Positions 34,061-46,131 are shown, numbered from the stretch's first letter. The stretch: DNA of 64,000 bases from Isoetes taiwanensis (GCA_021234155.1 JAJEKV010000071.1:3098483-3162482); one strand, 5' to 3'. Program-made: numbers and translations. The notes: generated by a model from the sequence alone, not told the origin.

Positions 34061-36240
34061 GGAAAAAAAAAAGGCTAAAATCAATGGCTCAGAAATGGTG
34101 CACTCTAGATGTACGCATTAGTACATCCATTTGAATACATCACGAAATCATAGGAAAACCTTAGTGAAAAGCGTACAAAAACACAAAGAAAACCCCCTGT
34201 TATTATGCTACATATTCTATTGATGTTGATGATTGAGGTTAATTGGTTGGTTCACTTGATCGATGCCATATAGGCCTCAAGTTCAAAAGAAAAATTCATC
34301 TTCAACTTCAGCACTTCAAGGTCAAACTTCATAAGAGGTACTATATTTAAGGTTAAACATTTGGTCAAAGGCATGTTCTAGAAGACACTAGGTTAAGAAG
34401 ATTAGAAGATGCTCATTTGAAGTTTTGAAGTTAAAAGTTTGAAAGACCCCATGATACATGCTTTTAAGCCGTAGTCATTTTCTCCACTTCCCTATCCATA
34501 TTCCATTTTTATTCCAGTATGCTCACTTTTGCCACATATTCACCTTTTCCTCTTCTTAGCCTAGCCATTTTCCTATTTTCACCTTCATTATGCCCACCTT
34601 GCCATATATCCCCCTTTGAGAATTTTTACCTAGCCCATTTCTCTATTTATTCCTATATACTACCATAAGCCATCCATTTCCACCATTTCAATTCATACTC
34701 CATAGCTTTTATCTTAAAAGTTTTACACCTTTGCTATTGTGGTCAAAACCCATGTCACTATCTCTTTCATATCCATTACCCTTCACTCTTTGTGAAACAC
34801 CTTTAGCCATCAAAACTCCACCTTCTCATTTTTACATCTTATTCCGTTACCATTGCTTCAATATTATTTTTTGCCCTCCCTCCTTGCCCCATTATTTTGT
34901 TGTCTTGTATCCAAATACCTTGATGACGTCACCCTCACTTCATTCAAGATATGTGCTTATGCAAAATCCATAGCCAATGTTCTAGATGTCCCAGTAATGC
35001 GTGCGTGGCCACTCCTAATATTGGATCCTTGAAGAATCAAGGAAATAAGCCTAAATCATGTTCGAAAAGCTTATATGCTCTTTTGCTCAAATGTTTTGTA
35101 GATTGGAGGAGTTCCGCTTCATAACCGGCACGTTCCTGGTAGTCTACAGGAATTCCGCCAATATGTTTGGAAGACCTGCCTGAGCGACTGTCCGTTATCT
35201 TTTGTTTCAAAGTTCTAGTGACTCAAAAGGGTATAAGGTATGCTATTTGTTATAATCGAAAGGAAATTTTCATACAGGATGATGGTCAGTTCAGAGCTAA
35301 CTAGTATTTTCGACCAGTTTGCAGGTGACACCATTATTTTTGTGTTCGTGATGTCCTGTAATTCTTTTGTATGCCACTTCTTTGTTCCAGTTGCAGGAAT
35401 TGGAGAAATAATCTTTGGGGAGTTCTAGGTTGCAACAGATGTGGTCTTTCTTTTTCAATTCATCCGGTAAAGGGATTTGTGCATTTTTCTCTAAAATGTC
35501 TTTCTATTCGAACCTCTCCTCTCTAGAAACTTGCTGGCATTATATTGTGGCCGAACTTATAATGTTTGGCAATTGGGAGACGTAATGTGCTGCACCTTTG
35601 CTTTTAGGCAACTGGTTATAATAATTGGCAATTTAAGAATATTATGGCATTGGTTATTTTTGTGGCAAAGGTTGTTTTTTAGAGGTCAAAAATATCTCCA
35701 TATGTATTTTATGTGGTATGGGGAGCATGTCGAAATATGGTCCATCCTTGATTTGGTATGTTTCAGGGTTTATTCTGACCACAAATGAACTATAACCTCT
35801 TCATCTGCTCAGAACCTCTTCGGGCATCAGATTTCTGGGCAGCCTAGTTGATGAATCCGGGCATGGCAGCGCATAGGTCATGGAAAACAGGCTTTTATAT
35901 ACAACCTCCACAAAGAAGCTTGAAGCTTCATCCAACAGCTCTCACATACAGAGCTCTATAGAGCGGATCTGGACCCTTGCACCTCCATTTCAACACCAAA
36001 ATCACGAACAGCAATTCCGCCTACTTCAATCCAGCGGCAAACAACCATAATCCATCTGCCCGCAATGGTTAGCCCCTCTTCTAGCAGAGGAGTCGCGTGA
36101 ACTGGCCGGCGGCCATGCTCTGGCAACAGATGGCAGGAAATTCTATTCTGAAACCATTAATTCCAAACAAAACTTTTCTTAACTTCAATTCCATCTCCCT
36201 TTTCTCGCCAAACCATTGCAAGAATCTTGGTCTGGAGAAT
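34061..36240. other. No recognisable gene
   Basis: About 2.2 kb of AT-rich sequence with a C/T-biased stretch (34,480-34,970). Frames such as 34,731-34,973 and 35,531-35,788 carry no recognisable motif. Confidence 0.4.
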
Positions 36241-36350
36241 TTTTTTTTTAAGGCAAGATATTTTATTAATAATATGGCATACAACCTTATTTATAAAGCC
36301 CTCAAAAGGCTAGATAGGAAATATTTGCACTACACCCTGAAACAATAGGT
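36241..36350 (-). mobile_element. LINE 3' tail, heavily 5'-truncated
   Basis: On minus, an AT-rich tail ending aataaaatatcttgcctt runs into a poly(A) (the T run at about 36,241-36,249). Tails of the form TTATTAATAAAATA plus poly(A) are typical of plant L1 3' ends. No coding part remains. Confidence 0.55.
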
Positions 36351-37130
36351 AAGCACCACTAACTTAGTCCAGAGAAAATTTGCCAACGTTATGGGTCATC
36401 AGTTTTAGTTTCGAATAATATGCTTGAAATAAAATTTTCTAATTTATTCTTAGCAATGGAGATACTATTGCAATGAGACCTAACCCTAAGCTTTTTATTT
36501 TTCCAGCGGCGGGCTCAAACGATCAAAAAGGCGCCCAGATGGAGAGGAGAGGTCGCGCAGCAGCCGCACAGGTATTCAGGGATCGGGTTAACTCAAGAAC
36601 TGGAGGGCTACAAATCCATTTATGTATTTGCTCAGAATATGTTAGTTGCTTTGCATTCTCTTAACTCCAATGGTTCTGAATGGGCCATGGCAGCTGTCTA
36701 GCTCAAATTATCATCGAAACAGGACAATGCAAGGAATGTTCCTTTTACTTTGATCCCAGTGGTCTCTGAACCACGAAAAATCTTCCTTGAGTTGTTTTCG
36801 ATTCGATGAAGTCTTGGACTTGTTCTTTGATGCAGGTTCATAATGAGATTTCAGAAGCACGAGCAGGAGTACAGATGATTTGTTTCTGCTTTTGAGCTGC
36901 AGAGATAATTTGAGATCGGCATCTGGAGCTGGAGCTTGAACCTGTAACTCCATTTTCCGGAATTGCTGAATGTCTGCCACGTATTGATCATCTGAGGTGA
37001 GCTTAAATCATTGATTAAAGAATTTAGAGAGCTGATATGAAAAGAGAAGATGGCTTATGCTATTTGTATGCCCATAAATGACTTTTCTTTAAAAGCAATA
37101 CCGAATGTCCATGTAAAAAAAAATACTGAA
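36351..37130. other. Unassigned; possibly chromovirus LTR interior or flank
   Basis: Contains a minus-strand 89-codon frame (36,711-36,980) rich in Q, K and S with no recognised domain. The left edge of the chromovirus LTR could not be placed, so part of this stretch may belong to it. Confidence 0.3.
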
Positions 37131-37566
37131 TGTCAATGTACCTGATCCCTGACTCGCTCCAATTCCTCGGAATGCGTCCATGCCTTCATTCAGGCTGAAG
37201 GCGGATGCTCCTGGGAGATCTATTGTGCAAATGCGGTTTTCGGCGCCTGGTAATGCGAACTAGGATCTTGGCTTGGCCAGAATGGCTCAAGGAAACCCTA
37301 AATGCGAAAGAAGAAAGGTTTAGGGTTTAAGAAAAATCCTTATATGGGAACTTTTAGGGTTAGGTTAGAAAGGATCCAATGGGTTATTGCCACTTGGCAA
37401 AGGGGGGTTTAGTTGTATATGTTTAATGCACATGCACAACTCACGAGGTTGCCCCTTAGGCGCAACCCTTTACGGCTCTCAAGTACTTGTCGTGATGACA
37501 TGTACGTGTGACGTGGCAGTATAATATACGTATTATTCGGATCGTATGTTATACTGGAACGTCACA
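37131..37566 (-). repeat. 3' LTR of the chromovirus, left limit unknown
   Basis: On minus the LTR starts tgtgacgttccag at 37,566, immediately after a purine tract. It contains gene-start-like features such as catataagg. The 37,131 limit is arbitrary, because no terminal ca plus target duplication could be recognised. Confidence 0.6.
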
Positions 37567-37617
37567 ATCTCCCCACCTTGAATTGATGCCGTCCTCAGCA
37601 TCACGCATCTCCCCACC
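37567..37617 (-). other. Duplicated polypurine tract
   Basis: ggtggggagat (minus) occurs next to the LTR (37,567-37,577) and again 40 bp upstream (37,607-37,617). The first is the likely plus-strand primer site. Confidence 0.75.
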
Positions 37618-38269
37618 TTGGAAACCTGCATACCCTGCAATCACATTCGATATATATGATTTTACAATATAATTACCCCAAGGTAATATTTTAATTTATC
37701 TTAACACATCCTTGTTTAATACCACTCTATGGTAAGAGGCTCTTTCGTTCTCTGCTTTATCGTCTATTATTCACAAAATTTTATGGCTTACACCCATTAT
37801 CACTACTATAGTTTCAAAATTCCCTAATTAAGGTTCCCTATCATTTCCTTACAACACATTATGACAAAATATGTGTTGTAAGTCTTCGCAGTGCGACCTT
37901 CCTGCCGCTAGACTCTCCTATTGGCCTGCAGGTCCAACACTATGTCAGTATACATTTAATTATTATAAAGTTGGTTGTTAGGGAACCACCCATTAATTAC
38001 AATTTACATGGATGCAAGGCTAATCTCTCGGCGTAGGAAGATTATGTTTCTTCCATCTTGGCCGTGGAGACAATGCCCTATCATGCCTAGGATGATCACT
38101 CATGCCTACACCTTTAGTTGCCTTTGGCGTGAAGGGTGTCGTCCTTCCCGTATTTGGGCGTGAAGGGTGGCCTTCCCATACTAGGCATTGACTAGAGGTG
38201 CTTTCCTATCAATGCATGCCTAAATGACCTCTTATCTCTCAAGGTCGTCTACTTCCGTGGGACGGAAGT

Positions 38270-38430
38270 AGACTTTTTAATCTACCTTCCACTCACCTAT
38301 CGAGTCGGTGTCGACTATTTCGGTGACGAGCCGACCCTTGCATTGCTCCATGAATTGGGGATACTGCTTCTCCAAATCTGATTGTAGTACCCACGTAGCG
38401 TTTTCCACAGGTAAGTGCGTTCATTTCACT
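38270..38430 (-). pseudogene. Chromodomain remnant
   Basis: On minus, downstream of the integrase tail, a short aromatic-rich block reads YLVK, stop, THLPVENATWV, then LEKQYPQFMEQC. This matches the second half of a chromodomain (YLVKW...ATWE), which in chromoviruses tethers integrase to histone marks. The tryptophan codon after YLVK has become a stop (tga). Confidence 0.7.
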
Positions 38431-39480
38431 AGGTATTGGAGAAATTGGGATCTTCTTGTCTTCTTATAGGCCCTGTCAAGAAGACCTCTAGGACGATTTC
38501 AAGCTGGTCGTCCGTCATTTCCAGTAACTCAGTTGTCTCCAATACTTCCTCTGGATTAGGAGTGTGCCTCTTTAGGAGACTTATATACAAGACCCTATGG
38601 ATTTTGAGATGTGCTGGCAGGTCCAATCTGTAGGATTGGATACCTACTCTTTTGGTTATCCTGAAAGGCCCAGCCCATCTTGGAGCAAGCTTCTTGCAAT
38701 TTCCGATGCGGAGCTTGGCCTGTTTCACCTTGATCTTCAACCATACATTGTCTCCCACCTGAAATTCCCTTACCGTCCTATGCTTATCGGCTATGCTTTT
38801 CTGCCAACTTCTTGCTGCTAGAAGGTATCCTCTTACCTCCTCCACCAACTGCTGCATATCCGATAACATTCGCTGGGAGACTTCCACTTTTGACACTGGA
38901 TTATGCCATGTATCAGGGGTAAGACACTGGTACCCATAATTAATCATGAAAGGAGATATCTGGGATGACTCCCTGCTTGGTGCTGTTGTAGGCGAACTCC
39001 ATTAAGTGGATGAAATCATCCCACTTAGACTGTTTGTTCCAAACATAGCTCCTTAGCATATCTTCAATAATCCTATTGGTTCGCTCTGTCTAGCCATCCG
39101 TCTGCGGATGATATTGTGCTCATAGAGAGCTTCTCTGAATGGTGGCAAACAAATCTTGCCAGAATGCACTCATAAATTTAGAATCCCTATCCGAGATTAT
39201 TTCCCTCGGCATCCCATGGAGTCTAAATATCTCTTTGGTGAACAATACGGCAATATCCAATGCCGTATTTGTGGTCCTACACAACACAAAATGTGCCATC
39301 TTCGACAACTTGTCCACCACCACCATTAGTGCATCCTTGCCTCTTGCTGTCCTCGGAAGCCCTGTAATGAAATCTGGCAATGGCTTTAAGGCTCCTGGAA
39401 TTCGGAGTTGCTCCACCTTTATCTGCTGGCATAACTGGCACTCTCGAATATACCTTGCTATATGCTTCGTCATGTCGGGC
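38429..39480 (-). pseudogene. Chromovirus integrase, frameshifted
   Basis: The frame at 39,120-39,473 holds the zinc-finger end (CQLCQQIK), the core with VVDKLSKMAHF, and the DRDSKF block of the DDE catalytic core. The stretch 38,947-39,120 continues in shifted frames. The frame at 38,429-38,947 holds the C-terminal GPF/GPY module (LAPRWAGPF, LKIHRVLYISLLKRH). Together they form the retroviral-type integrase that joins cDNA to the genome. At least two frame breaks make it non-functional. Confidence 0.85.
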
Positions 39481-39589
39481 TAGAAGTAGCTGCTTCTAAT
39501 CTTGAAATATGTCTTCATGAACCCTGCATGCTCTGCTATGGGACTATTGTGTGTATCATGGAGTATTAACTTCCTTACTCTTGAATATT

Positions 39590-39960
39590 CTGGTACACAC
39601 AACTTAGTCTTATGATATAGCAAGTTACCTTCCTTCTTATAATGCTTGAAGGTCTCCTTTTCCTTATATGTTCTTGCCTCTTTACAAAGGCTTGCCCACG
39701 CTTCTTTAAAGTCGCCATCTGTTGGCAACGTCTCCTCAATCCTCTTGCCATACTCACTTGTGAGAGTGGTACACACAATTTAATCTTATGATATAGCAAG
39801 TTACCTTCCTTCTTATAATGCTTGAAGATCTCCCTTTCCTTATCTGTTCTTGCCTCTTTATAAAGGCTTGCCCACGCGTCTTTAAAGTCGCCATCTGTTG
39901 GCAACATCTCCTCAATCCTCTTGCCATACTCACTTGTGAGAGTCGATATGGCGTTGCAAT
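39590..39960 (-). repeat. Tandem duplication in the RNase H-integrase linker
   Basis: About 185 bp present twice (39,590-39,773 and 39,774-39,957), with a few differences. Both encode the same linker with a [11 protein letters not shown] motif. The second copy shifts the downstream frame and separates RNase H from integrase. Confidence 0.9.
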
Positions 39961-41821
39961 GGGTTCTTGTCTTCAATGGCTTCCTGGAGAGCGCATCTGT
40001 GACTACATTTAGCTTGCCTGGCTTGTAGACTATTTCGAAGTCGTACTCTTCAAGAAACTCCATCCACCTCCTTTGCCTCAGGTTCAGGAGTGGTTGCGTG
40101 AAGATGTACTGGAGACTTTGATGATTTGTATCTAGTTGGAACTTTCTTCCCAACAAGTAGTGTCTCCAGATTCTCAAGGCCCTCATAATGTCCAAAAGCT
40201 CTTGGTCATGAGTCGGGTAGCGTTGTTCTGCATCATTCATCTTCTTGGAGTCATATGCGACTATCCTTCCCTCTTGCATGAGGACTGCACCCGTTGCTAT
40301 CCTGCTAGCATCTGTTGCCACAAGCTTATCCTTGGCTGGATCTGGCAAGACTAAGACTGGCGCGGTCGTTAAAGCTTCCTTCAACGTCTCAAATGCTGCA
40401 TGGACCTTGCTTTGCCAATGACTCGCCCAATCTTTTATCTTTCCTGCTTTGGTGAGGTTCATCAATGGTGCTGCCACCTTGGCAAAGTTCTTGACGAACT
40501 TCCTATAATATCCTGCTAAGCCGAGGAAGCTCCTCACTTCATGGGTGTTCTTTGGTACCGGCCAATCAATTACCGCTTCAATCTTTGCAGGGTCGGTGGA
40601 GATCCCTTTTGCTGTGATTACATGCCCCAAGTACTCGACTCTTTCTGTTGTGAAGTGACGCTTGGATAGCTTCGCATAGAGTTGATGCCTCCTCAACTTT
40701 TCAAGTACTTTTCTCAAGTGTTGGATATGCTCCTCTAAGGATTTGCTGTAGACTAGAATGTCATGAAAGAAAACTATGACGAAATCATCTAGGGACTCGC
40801 GGAAAACATCATTCATGAGCCTCATGAAGGTTGCTGGAGCATTGGACAATCCAAACGGCATCACTGTGAAGTCATAGTGGCCATATCTCGTCCTGAATGT
40901 AGTCTTATGGATGTCCTCTTCCTTGATTCTGATTTGGTGATAGCCTGATCTCAAATCTATCTTGGAAAAGACCTTTGCTCCCTGCAATTGATCCATCAGA
41001 TTGTCTGATCGAGGTAGGGCATATTTGTTCTTGATGGTGTGCTTGTTCAATTGACGATACTCAATGCACATTCTAAGACTTCCATCCTTCTTCTTGACGA
41101 AGAGTATTGGCGATCCAAATGGGGAGACACTAGGTCTTATAAACCCTAGGTCTAACAACTCCTGCAATTGCTTCTTCAGTTCCGTCAACTCCTGGGTTGA
41201 CATCCTGTAGGGCGCCTTGCTTGTTGGCTTAGTTCCTGGCTCAAGTGCTATTTCACACTCGACTCCTCTGTAAGGTGGAAGTTGCTTAATTTCATCTGGA
41301 AACAAATCATGGAATTCCTTTACCAACTTTGCTATCGGCTTTGGGAGCTTGCTCAATGCTTTGGCCTCTTTCTCTTCCGTTGTCTCTTGCTCGTCAACCT
41401 CGAGTTTAAAGACATAGGCCACTTGCTCCTTCCTTATGCATTTAAGTAACTTCTTACTAGACATGCATTGCATGATTGGGGTGACTTCTTTACCTGTTAT
41501 CTCAATGACCTTGCCCTCTGGCGTCGTTAAGGTTACTTTTCGCTTCCCACAATCAATCACGGCTCCAGCCAGTCCAAGGTATTCCATGCCTATGATCAAG
41601 TCGTACTTGCCGATGTTCATCACTTCCGCTCCCATTGCAACATTAATACCTGGCAAGTCTATGTTGAAGTTGATCCTCTTTCCTGCTGTGTGTCGGATTG
41701 CCCCACTTGCCAACACAACCGGCCTAGGCTTGGACTTCAAAGGCTTTAGCTTCAACATCTGTACCATCCTTGGCGAAGCAAAATTGTGGGTACTTCTTGT
41801 GTCTTTCAACACTATGAAGGA
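39960..41821 (-). pseudogene. Chromovirus protease-RT-RNase H
   Basis: An uninterrupted frame of 795 codons extends from 41,962 to 39,575, but its first 47 or so residues come from the inserted DIRS element. Protease: catalytic DTG is DTR (54-56). [15 protein letters not shown] and MPFGLSNAP are intact, but the YxDD box reads FFHD (398-401), so one catalytic Asp is lost. RNase H: VATDAS is followed by the region to ALSRK. The last part enters the duplicated linker. It would have made cDNA from the element's RNA; this copy cannot. Confidence 0.92.
41806..41821. repeat. 16-bp target duplication, left copy
   Basis: tcaacactatgaagga, repeated exactly at 53,054-53,069. Removing the intervening 11.2 kb restores an open protease frame, which proves these are insertion borders. 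Confidence 0.93.
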
Positions 41822-42320
41822 ATGAGCCACGATTGTGAATGAATGAGCCACGAGGCATCTCTCCTTTATTTCCAAAATACAAAAGGTACAAGCTCTGCAA
41901 AACAAAAAGGAAACCCTCAAGCTAACCAACTTTGTTGGGCGAACAAGCATGGGGGAACACACGGGGAATCCAAAGCATAACGTTCAACTGGATGAAACAA
42001 ACTCCCACAAACAAAAGAACCAAGCACAGTGCGCCCCGACCAAGTTACGCAGAGAACGCCAAAGCCGCTACCGGCAACCTGCAAAAGAAGGGACAAATAA
42101 ACTCCAGATAACCAAAGTGATACATAAGAGCACGCCAAACTAGGGTCATTGTAGACCACCGGGGACCACCCAACGAAAAAGCAACCACTAGCACAAGGAA
42201 CACCATAATGCACGAGGGTACCACACACTCCAGCAACCCACGGGACATACCTAAAGACAATCGGACAGCAGAGGGAGGCTAGACACCATCAGGACTAGGA
42301 GAGGGGTGGGGAGGGGGGGA

Positions 42321-42471
42321 AAGAGGGGCCGACGAAGGGAGAGACGCTCTAAGACGGCTGATGGAGAATCGCAAGAGGGGGCAGGGTATAAATACACGAA
42401 GGAGGGAGACAGCTCAACTAGACTCAAGAAGCGGATTTATCTGCTTATCTTGAAACCCAGATAAATCGTAC
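42321..42471. repeat. DIRS terminal-type direct repeat, 3'-side copy
   Basis: 151 bp, equal in length to 52,900-53,050 with about four differences. It contains gtataaatac (TATA-like, both strands) and an imperfect hairpin gatttatctg...cagataaatc at its end, which finishes at aaatcgtac. Confidence 0.92.
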
Positions 42472-42558
42472 TTCTAGAGCCTAGTTGCACACACAACAAC
42501 ACCAAGCTGAAAAAAGAGGCAGGAAGGAGGAGATGTCTCATACCGAACAAGAGAAGTG

Positions 42559-44304
42559 TCATTGGAACTCCGAGGATAGGCGGCAGATAGCGCGGGCATC
42601 CTCACGACCCAGGCCCAGAGAGCGGGAAACTAAAAGTTGCTGATGGAGGGAGGGGCTGACATAGCCATCCTTAGCGGTCTCGGAACGCCAACGGCCATGG
42701 GCCTTAAAAAGGCGATCTGGCACATCCAAAGCAGCTGCCGTGGTGGCACCGCCACGACGGGCGGAATGGGTACCAAAGGAGGAGGGGTCTTCACCAATGG
42801 CAACAAGGCAAAGTTTGAACCAAGAACGCAGGGTAGAATATGAGATAGGCTTCTTGCGGATAGACACACCATGAGGAGAGACACGGACACCACGAAACAA
42901 ATGCCCTCCAGGGGGACCATCTATCCGACTAAAATCCCCTAAAGCAAGCAGACGTTCCAAGAGACCCACAGGACAGTAGAAACCACCAAGGCGTGCAATG
43001 GACACCCAGGAGCCCTCACCATGCTGGTCGGTTTTGGAAGACTTGATAAAAAGGCTAGCGTGAGATGGGAGAATGAGGATCTCCTCCCAACGCAAGGCAA
43101 GCAGCTCGGCACTACGCAAAAATGCAACAAAGGCCAAGACGAAGGCGCAACATTTCATTACGTCGGGCAGGGTTGCAGCAGGAGATGCAAATTTATCCAT
43201 GACACGCCTAACCAAGTGGGGGAGTAATGGCTTCTTCTTGGCCGCCCGGACAGTCGAGGAGCGCTTTGCGGAATCCCGGACAAGGTCAACAAGGGGGTGG
43301 TCAGTGGGCTTGCGAAAGCCGGCCAAGGCATGATGGAAAGCAATAGCAGCAATCGACCTCTGAAACACAGCAAGAGAAGGGGAAGTGGCTAAAAGACGAG
43401 TAAGGAACAAGCAAACAGAGAGGGGTTCTGCAGGTAGGGGAACAAGGTGTTTGGAAAGGCACCAACTTTTGAACTCTGACCATGGACCTGCGTAGGACTT
43501 CAAAGTGTTAACAGAACGAGACTCAGCTAGTTGCTCCTGTAAGGCCTCTTTCAAGAAAGCAAGCTCAGCATCCCCACCACCAAGCGAGCTCCAAAACTTA
43601 GACGAGAAAACATCTGAAAAAACAACAAACTCACCGTTAGACGCCACCAAACGAAGTGCAATCAAAGGACTTGAAGGCTTGCGGCATGGAAGGGTCGACC
43701 GCATCCCGGGTCGTAAGAAATGTCCACCAGAGGGAAAGTACAAGCTATCAACAAACGCAGGATGCCAATTGCCAAATTCATCATGCAGGGCAGGCCACCA
43801 AGGAGCGGACTCCCAATGGAAGATGACTAAAGTAGCATCCGCAGCGCACGCTAGAGCAAACTTGAAGGCCTTAAAAACTAGGGCGGGTGGAGGAAAGCAA
43901 TAGTTATTATAGCCGCTCCAGCTTTGAGCAAAAGCATCTGGGGGAGAGGACGAACAAGGTGACAAATGCCAGCAATTAAAGTTGGGCAAGCGGTGGTTGT
44001 CGAAATTCGCAAAGCGGTCCCAATCATGAGGGCCCCAAGCAAACTCAATGAGGCGGAAGGCTAAGTCTGTCAAACTATAGTCATCGTACTCTTCAAGCTT
44101 GGAAAGGTAATCTGCCCATTGGTTTAGGGTACGGGGTATCCAGGCCGGTTTCAGGACAAGCTGGTGTCTCAAGCACGAGGAAAAAATCTTGACGCACAAC
44201 AAATGCAAGTCGAGAACCCGGGAGCCACCTCTAGACAGGATAAAGAAAGCATTCAAACTATCGCCATACGCAATGATAGACCGCCCTCGAAGGAGAAGCG
44301 GCAT
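42559..44304 (-). CDS. DIRS RNase H end, inter-domain region and tyrosine recombinase
   Basis: A 581-codon open frame. Residues 1-75 complete an RNase H (AYGDSLNA, then NQWADYLSK). Residues about 90-190 match the region between RNase H and recombinase in DIRS polyproteins (DWDRFAN...P.FNCW..SP), sometimes compared with methyltransferases. Residues 330-560 are a tyrosine recombinase with the full catalytic set: R397 in FLRSAELLAL, H513 and R516 in HSARRGG, H536 in HGRW and Y548. It would insert a circular DNA copy by site-specific strand exchange. The frame overlaps the RT frame by 47 bp, so expression probably needs frameshifting or reinitiation. All catalytic residues are intact. Confidence 0.9.
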   Translation of the reverse strand: MPLLLRGRSIIAYGDSLNAFFILSRGGSRVLDLHLLCVKIFSSCLRHQLVLKPAWIPRTLNQWADYLSKLEEYDDYSLTDLAFRLIEFAWGPHDWDRFANFDNHRLPNFNCWHLSPCSSSPPDAFAQSWSGYNNYCFPPPALVFKAFKFALACAADATLVIFHWESAPWWPALHDEFGNWHPAFVDSLYFPSGGHFLRPGMRSTLPCRKPSSPLIALRLVASNGEFVVFSDVFSSKFWSSLGGGDAELAFLKEALQEQLAESRSVNTLKSYAGPWSEFKSWCLSKHLVPLPAEPLSVCLFLTRLLATSPSLAVFQRSIAAIAFHHALAGFRKPTDHPLVDLVRDSAKRSSTVRAAKKKPLLPHLVRRVMDKFASPAATLPDVMKCCAFVLAFVAFLRSAELLALRWEEILILPSHASLFIKSSKTDQHGEGSWVSIARLGGFYCPVGLLERLLALGDFSRIDGPPGGHLFRGVRVSPHGVSIRKKPISYSTLRSWFKLCLVAIGEDPSSFGTHSARRGGATTAAALDVPDRLFKAHGRWRSETAKDGYVSPSLHQQLLVSRSLGLGREDARAICRLSSEFQ

Positions 44305-45547
44305 GATGGTTCAAAAAATGAAGAAGGCCAGACAGCTCGCGGAAGGTTGAAGACATAGATTGTTCAAGAGGGGTAGACTTCCCGGAGAGGCTGGCAAGAT
44401 CACGAGATCCGGACACCCAAGCACCCCAGCCAGAGCCACTAGCATCATAAAAGAGGGAAACCACCAGGGAAAAGGACTCCCAGATATGGGCAGAGTTAAG
44501 TAGGTCAAACCAATCACCCCAAGCCTTGGCCTCGGCCATGGCTAAGTGGGACAGCGGCACCACCTGCTCCCAAGAGGTAATGGCAGACAGGGCAGCAAAC
44601 AGGTGGAAGGAGAGAATCTTGCAAAATGGTCCAAAGACTAGACTGCAGGAGGTGATCATACCCAAGAAAGAGGCAAATTTGCGAGCTTTGACCAGCTGGC
44701 TATCGCGAAGGCTGTGGGCAAGGTCCAAAAACTTAGCACGACGCGAGGGAGCTATGGAGAGAAGACCAGAGTGAGCATTAACGACAAATCCCAAGAACTT
44801 GGCCTCGTGAGAAGGTAGCAGCTGACATTTATGAAGGGCAACCACAAAACCGGCCGACTCAAAATCTGCTAGCACTAGACGCTGGTGGTCGAGGAAGGAG
44901 GAGGGTCTACAAGCAAAGAAGAAATCGTCGATGTAGGGAATGCAGCGCAAACTGCTGGACCGCCATCGCTTGACAAGTTGACGCATGACTTTGGTAAACA
45001 CAAAGCAGGCAGTCGAGAGTCCAAAAGGCAAGGATGTGAACATGTAAAAGGAGCCATCAAAGGAGAACCCTAAATATGTCCAAAACTGGGGGTTAATGTC
45101 AATGTGGTGATAACCCGAATGCAAGTCTAAGGTAAAAAGATGGTCACCCGGTTGGACGGTCAAGGCTACATTACTGATAGTCTCATAGCAAAAGGGAGTT
45201 TGAGCCAGAAAGGTATTTAGATGGCGCAAGTCGAGAATGAGACGAAGCGTGTTGTTGGCCTTGGGCACCACACCCAGGGGCGAGCAGAAAAAAGGCTTGC
45301 GATCTGAAATAACAGCAGAACCAGCCGAGATCAAGTCCTGTAAGGCAGTGCGAACAAAGACAGCCTCTTGAAATGCAGATCGATGGTTAGAGCTGGACCA
45401 AGGGTGGGAGGGGGAGGAGAAGAATGCCAAGGCAGAGCGTAACCGTTCTGTATCCAATCCAACACCATAGCAGAAGTACAAAAGGATAATAAAAGTCTTG
45501 CAGGACAAGCAGCCGCACGATGATCCGGTCTCTGACAAATGAAACAC
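44258..45547 (-). CDS. DIRS reverse transcriptase and RNase H
   Basis: A 429-codon open frame. RT motifs: FTLDLHSGYHHI (Asp 141), LPFGLSTA (173-180) and the catalytic YIDD (205-208). RNase H starts with FYDASGSGWG (367-376) and continues in the next frame. The sequence type (FSPLGVVPK-like, RLILDLRHLN) matches DIRS and not LTR or LINE RTs. It overlaps the gag frame upstream by about 217 bp in another frame. The RT core is uninterrupted and catalytic residues are present. Confidence 0.9.
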   Translation of the reverse strand: MFHLSETGSSCGCLSCKTFIILLYFCYGVGLDTERLRSALAFFSSPSHPWSSSNHRSAFQEAVFVRTALQDLISAGSAVISDRKPFFCSPLGVVPKANNTLRLILDLRHLNTFLAQTPFCYETISNVALTVQPGDHLFTLDLHSGYHHIDINPQFWTYLGFSFDGSFYMFTSLPFGLSTACFVFTKVMRQLVKRWRSSSLRCIPYIDDFFFACRPSSFLDHQRLVLADFESAGFVVALHKCQLLPSHEAKFLGFVVNAHSGLLSIAPSRRAKFLDLAHSLRDSQLVKARKFASFLGMITSCSLVFGPFCKILSFHLFAALSAITSWEQVVPLSHLAMAEAKAWGDWFDLLNSAHIWESFSLVVSLFYDASGSGWGAWVSGSRDLASLSGKSTPLEQSMSSTFRELSGLLHFLNHHAASPSRAVYHCVWR

Positions 45548-46131
45548 AACAAAGGATTAGTAAAGGATTTCTTCTTGGAGTTTTTGGAGTCCCATTCCAT
45601 GGCCAACTTCCGAGCAGCGCGAAGCCTCTTATCGTCATCGCTAAGATTGACCAGATCGCCCAATTCATAGCACTCAGCAACTTTCGACCCTTCACGGTCC
45701 CTAATCAACACAAGCTGCTTCCTATTACGTAACAATGTATTACTTTTATCGATCAACTGCTTGACTGGGGGCTCCAAAGCCTTCTGAAGCCGGAGCTTGC
45801 TCTCCAAATCTGAAAACACATCTTCTACCTCGTTCAAGAAGTCAAATTGCTTCATGTTGCCCTCGAACTTCAAGGCAGGGGTGCGGCTCTTCTTGCTCTT
45901 ACGCTCGACATCCTCCTGTAGCGCCGAAATCTTAGCCTCTAGCTCTGCCAAATGATCTGTCTTCGCATTGGCCAGCCGTATTTCCATGGCCCTAGCCCAT
46001 GCCGGGGCTTCAGCAAGATCCGGGGCAGCTGGAGCAGGTGGGGCAGCCGGGGTAGGAGGAGCATTCGATGGGCCGGCCTCATCGCGGCTCTCCATGGGAC
46101 GCTTCCCAAGCCTAATGCTTCCACGAGTCAT
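45331..46131 (-). CDS. DIRS gag-like ORF1 with zinc knuckle
   Basis: A 266-codon frame starting at ATG 46,131. The N-terminus is rich in A and P. A charged helical stretch follows (about 55-80, coiled-coil-like), then a basic patch. A single CCHC knuckle, CFICQRPDHRAAAC, has the spacing C-x2-C-x4-H-x4-C. This fits the nucleic-acid-binding gag-like protein of DIRS elements. Its end overlaps the RT frame. Confidence 0.75.
   Translation of the reverse strand: MTRGSIRLGKRPMESRDEAGPSNAPPTPAAPPAPAAPDLAEAPAWARAMEIRLANAKTDHLAELEAKISALQEDVERKSKKSRTPALKFEGNMKQFDFLNEVEDVFSDLESKLRLQKALEPPVKQLIDKSNTLLRNRKQLVLIRDREGSKVAECYELGDLVNLSDDDKRLRAARKLAMEWDSKNSKKKSFTNPLLCFICQRPDHRAAACPARLLLSFCTSAMVLDWIQNGYALPWHSSPPPPTLGPALTIDLHFKRLSLFALPYRT

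Noticed and set aside
43021-43903. Plus-strand frames opposite the DIRS recombinase
   Set aside because: Shadows of the minus-strand frame with no independent motif.
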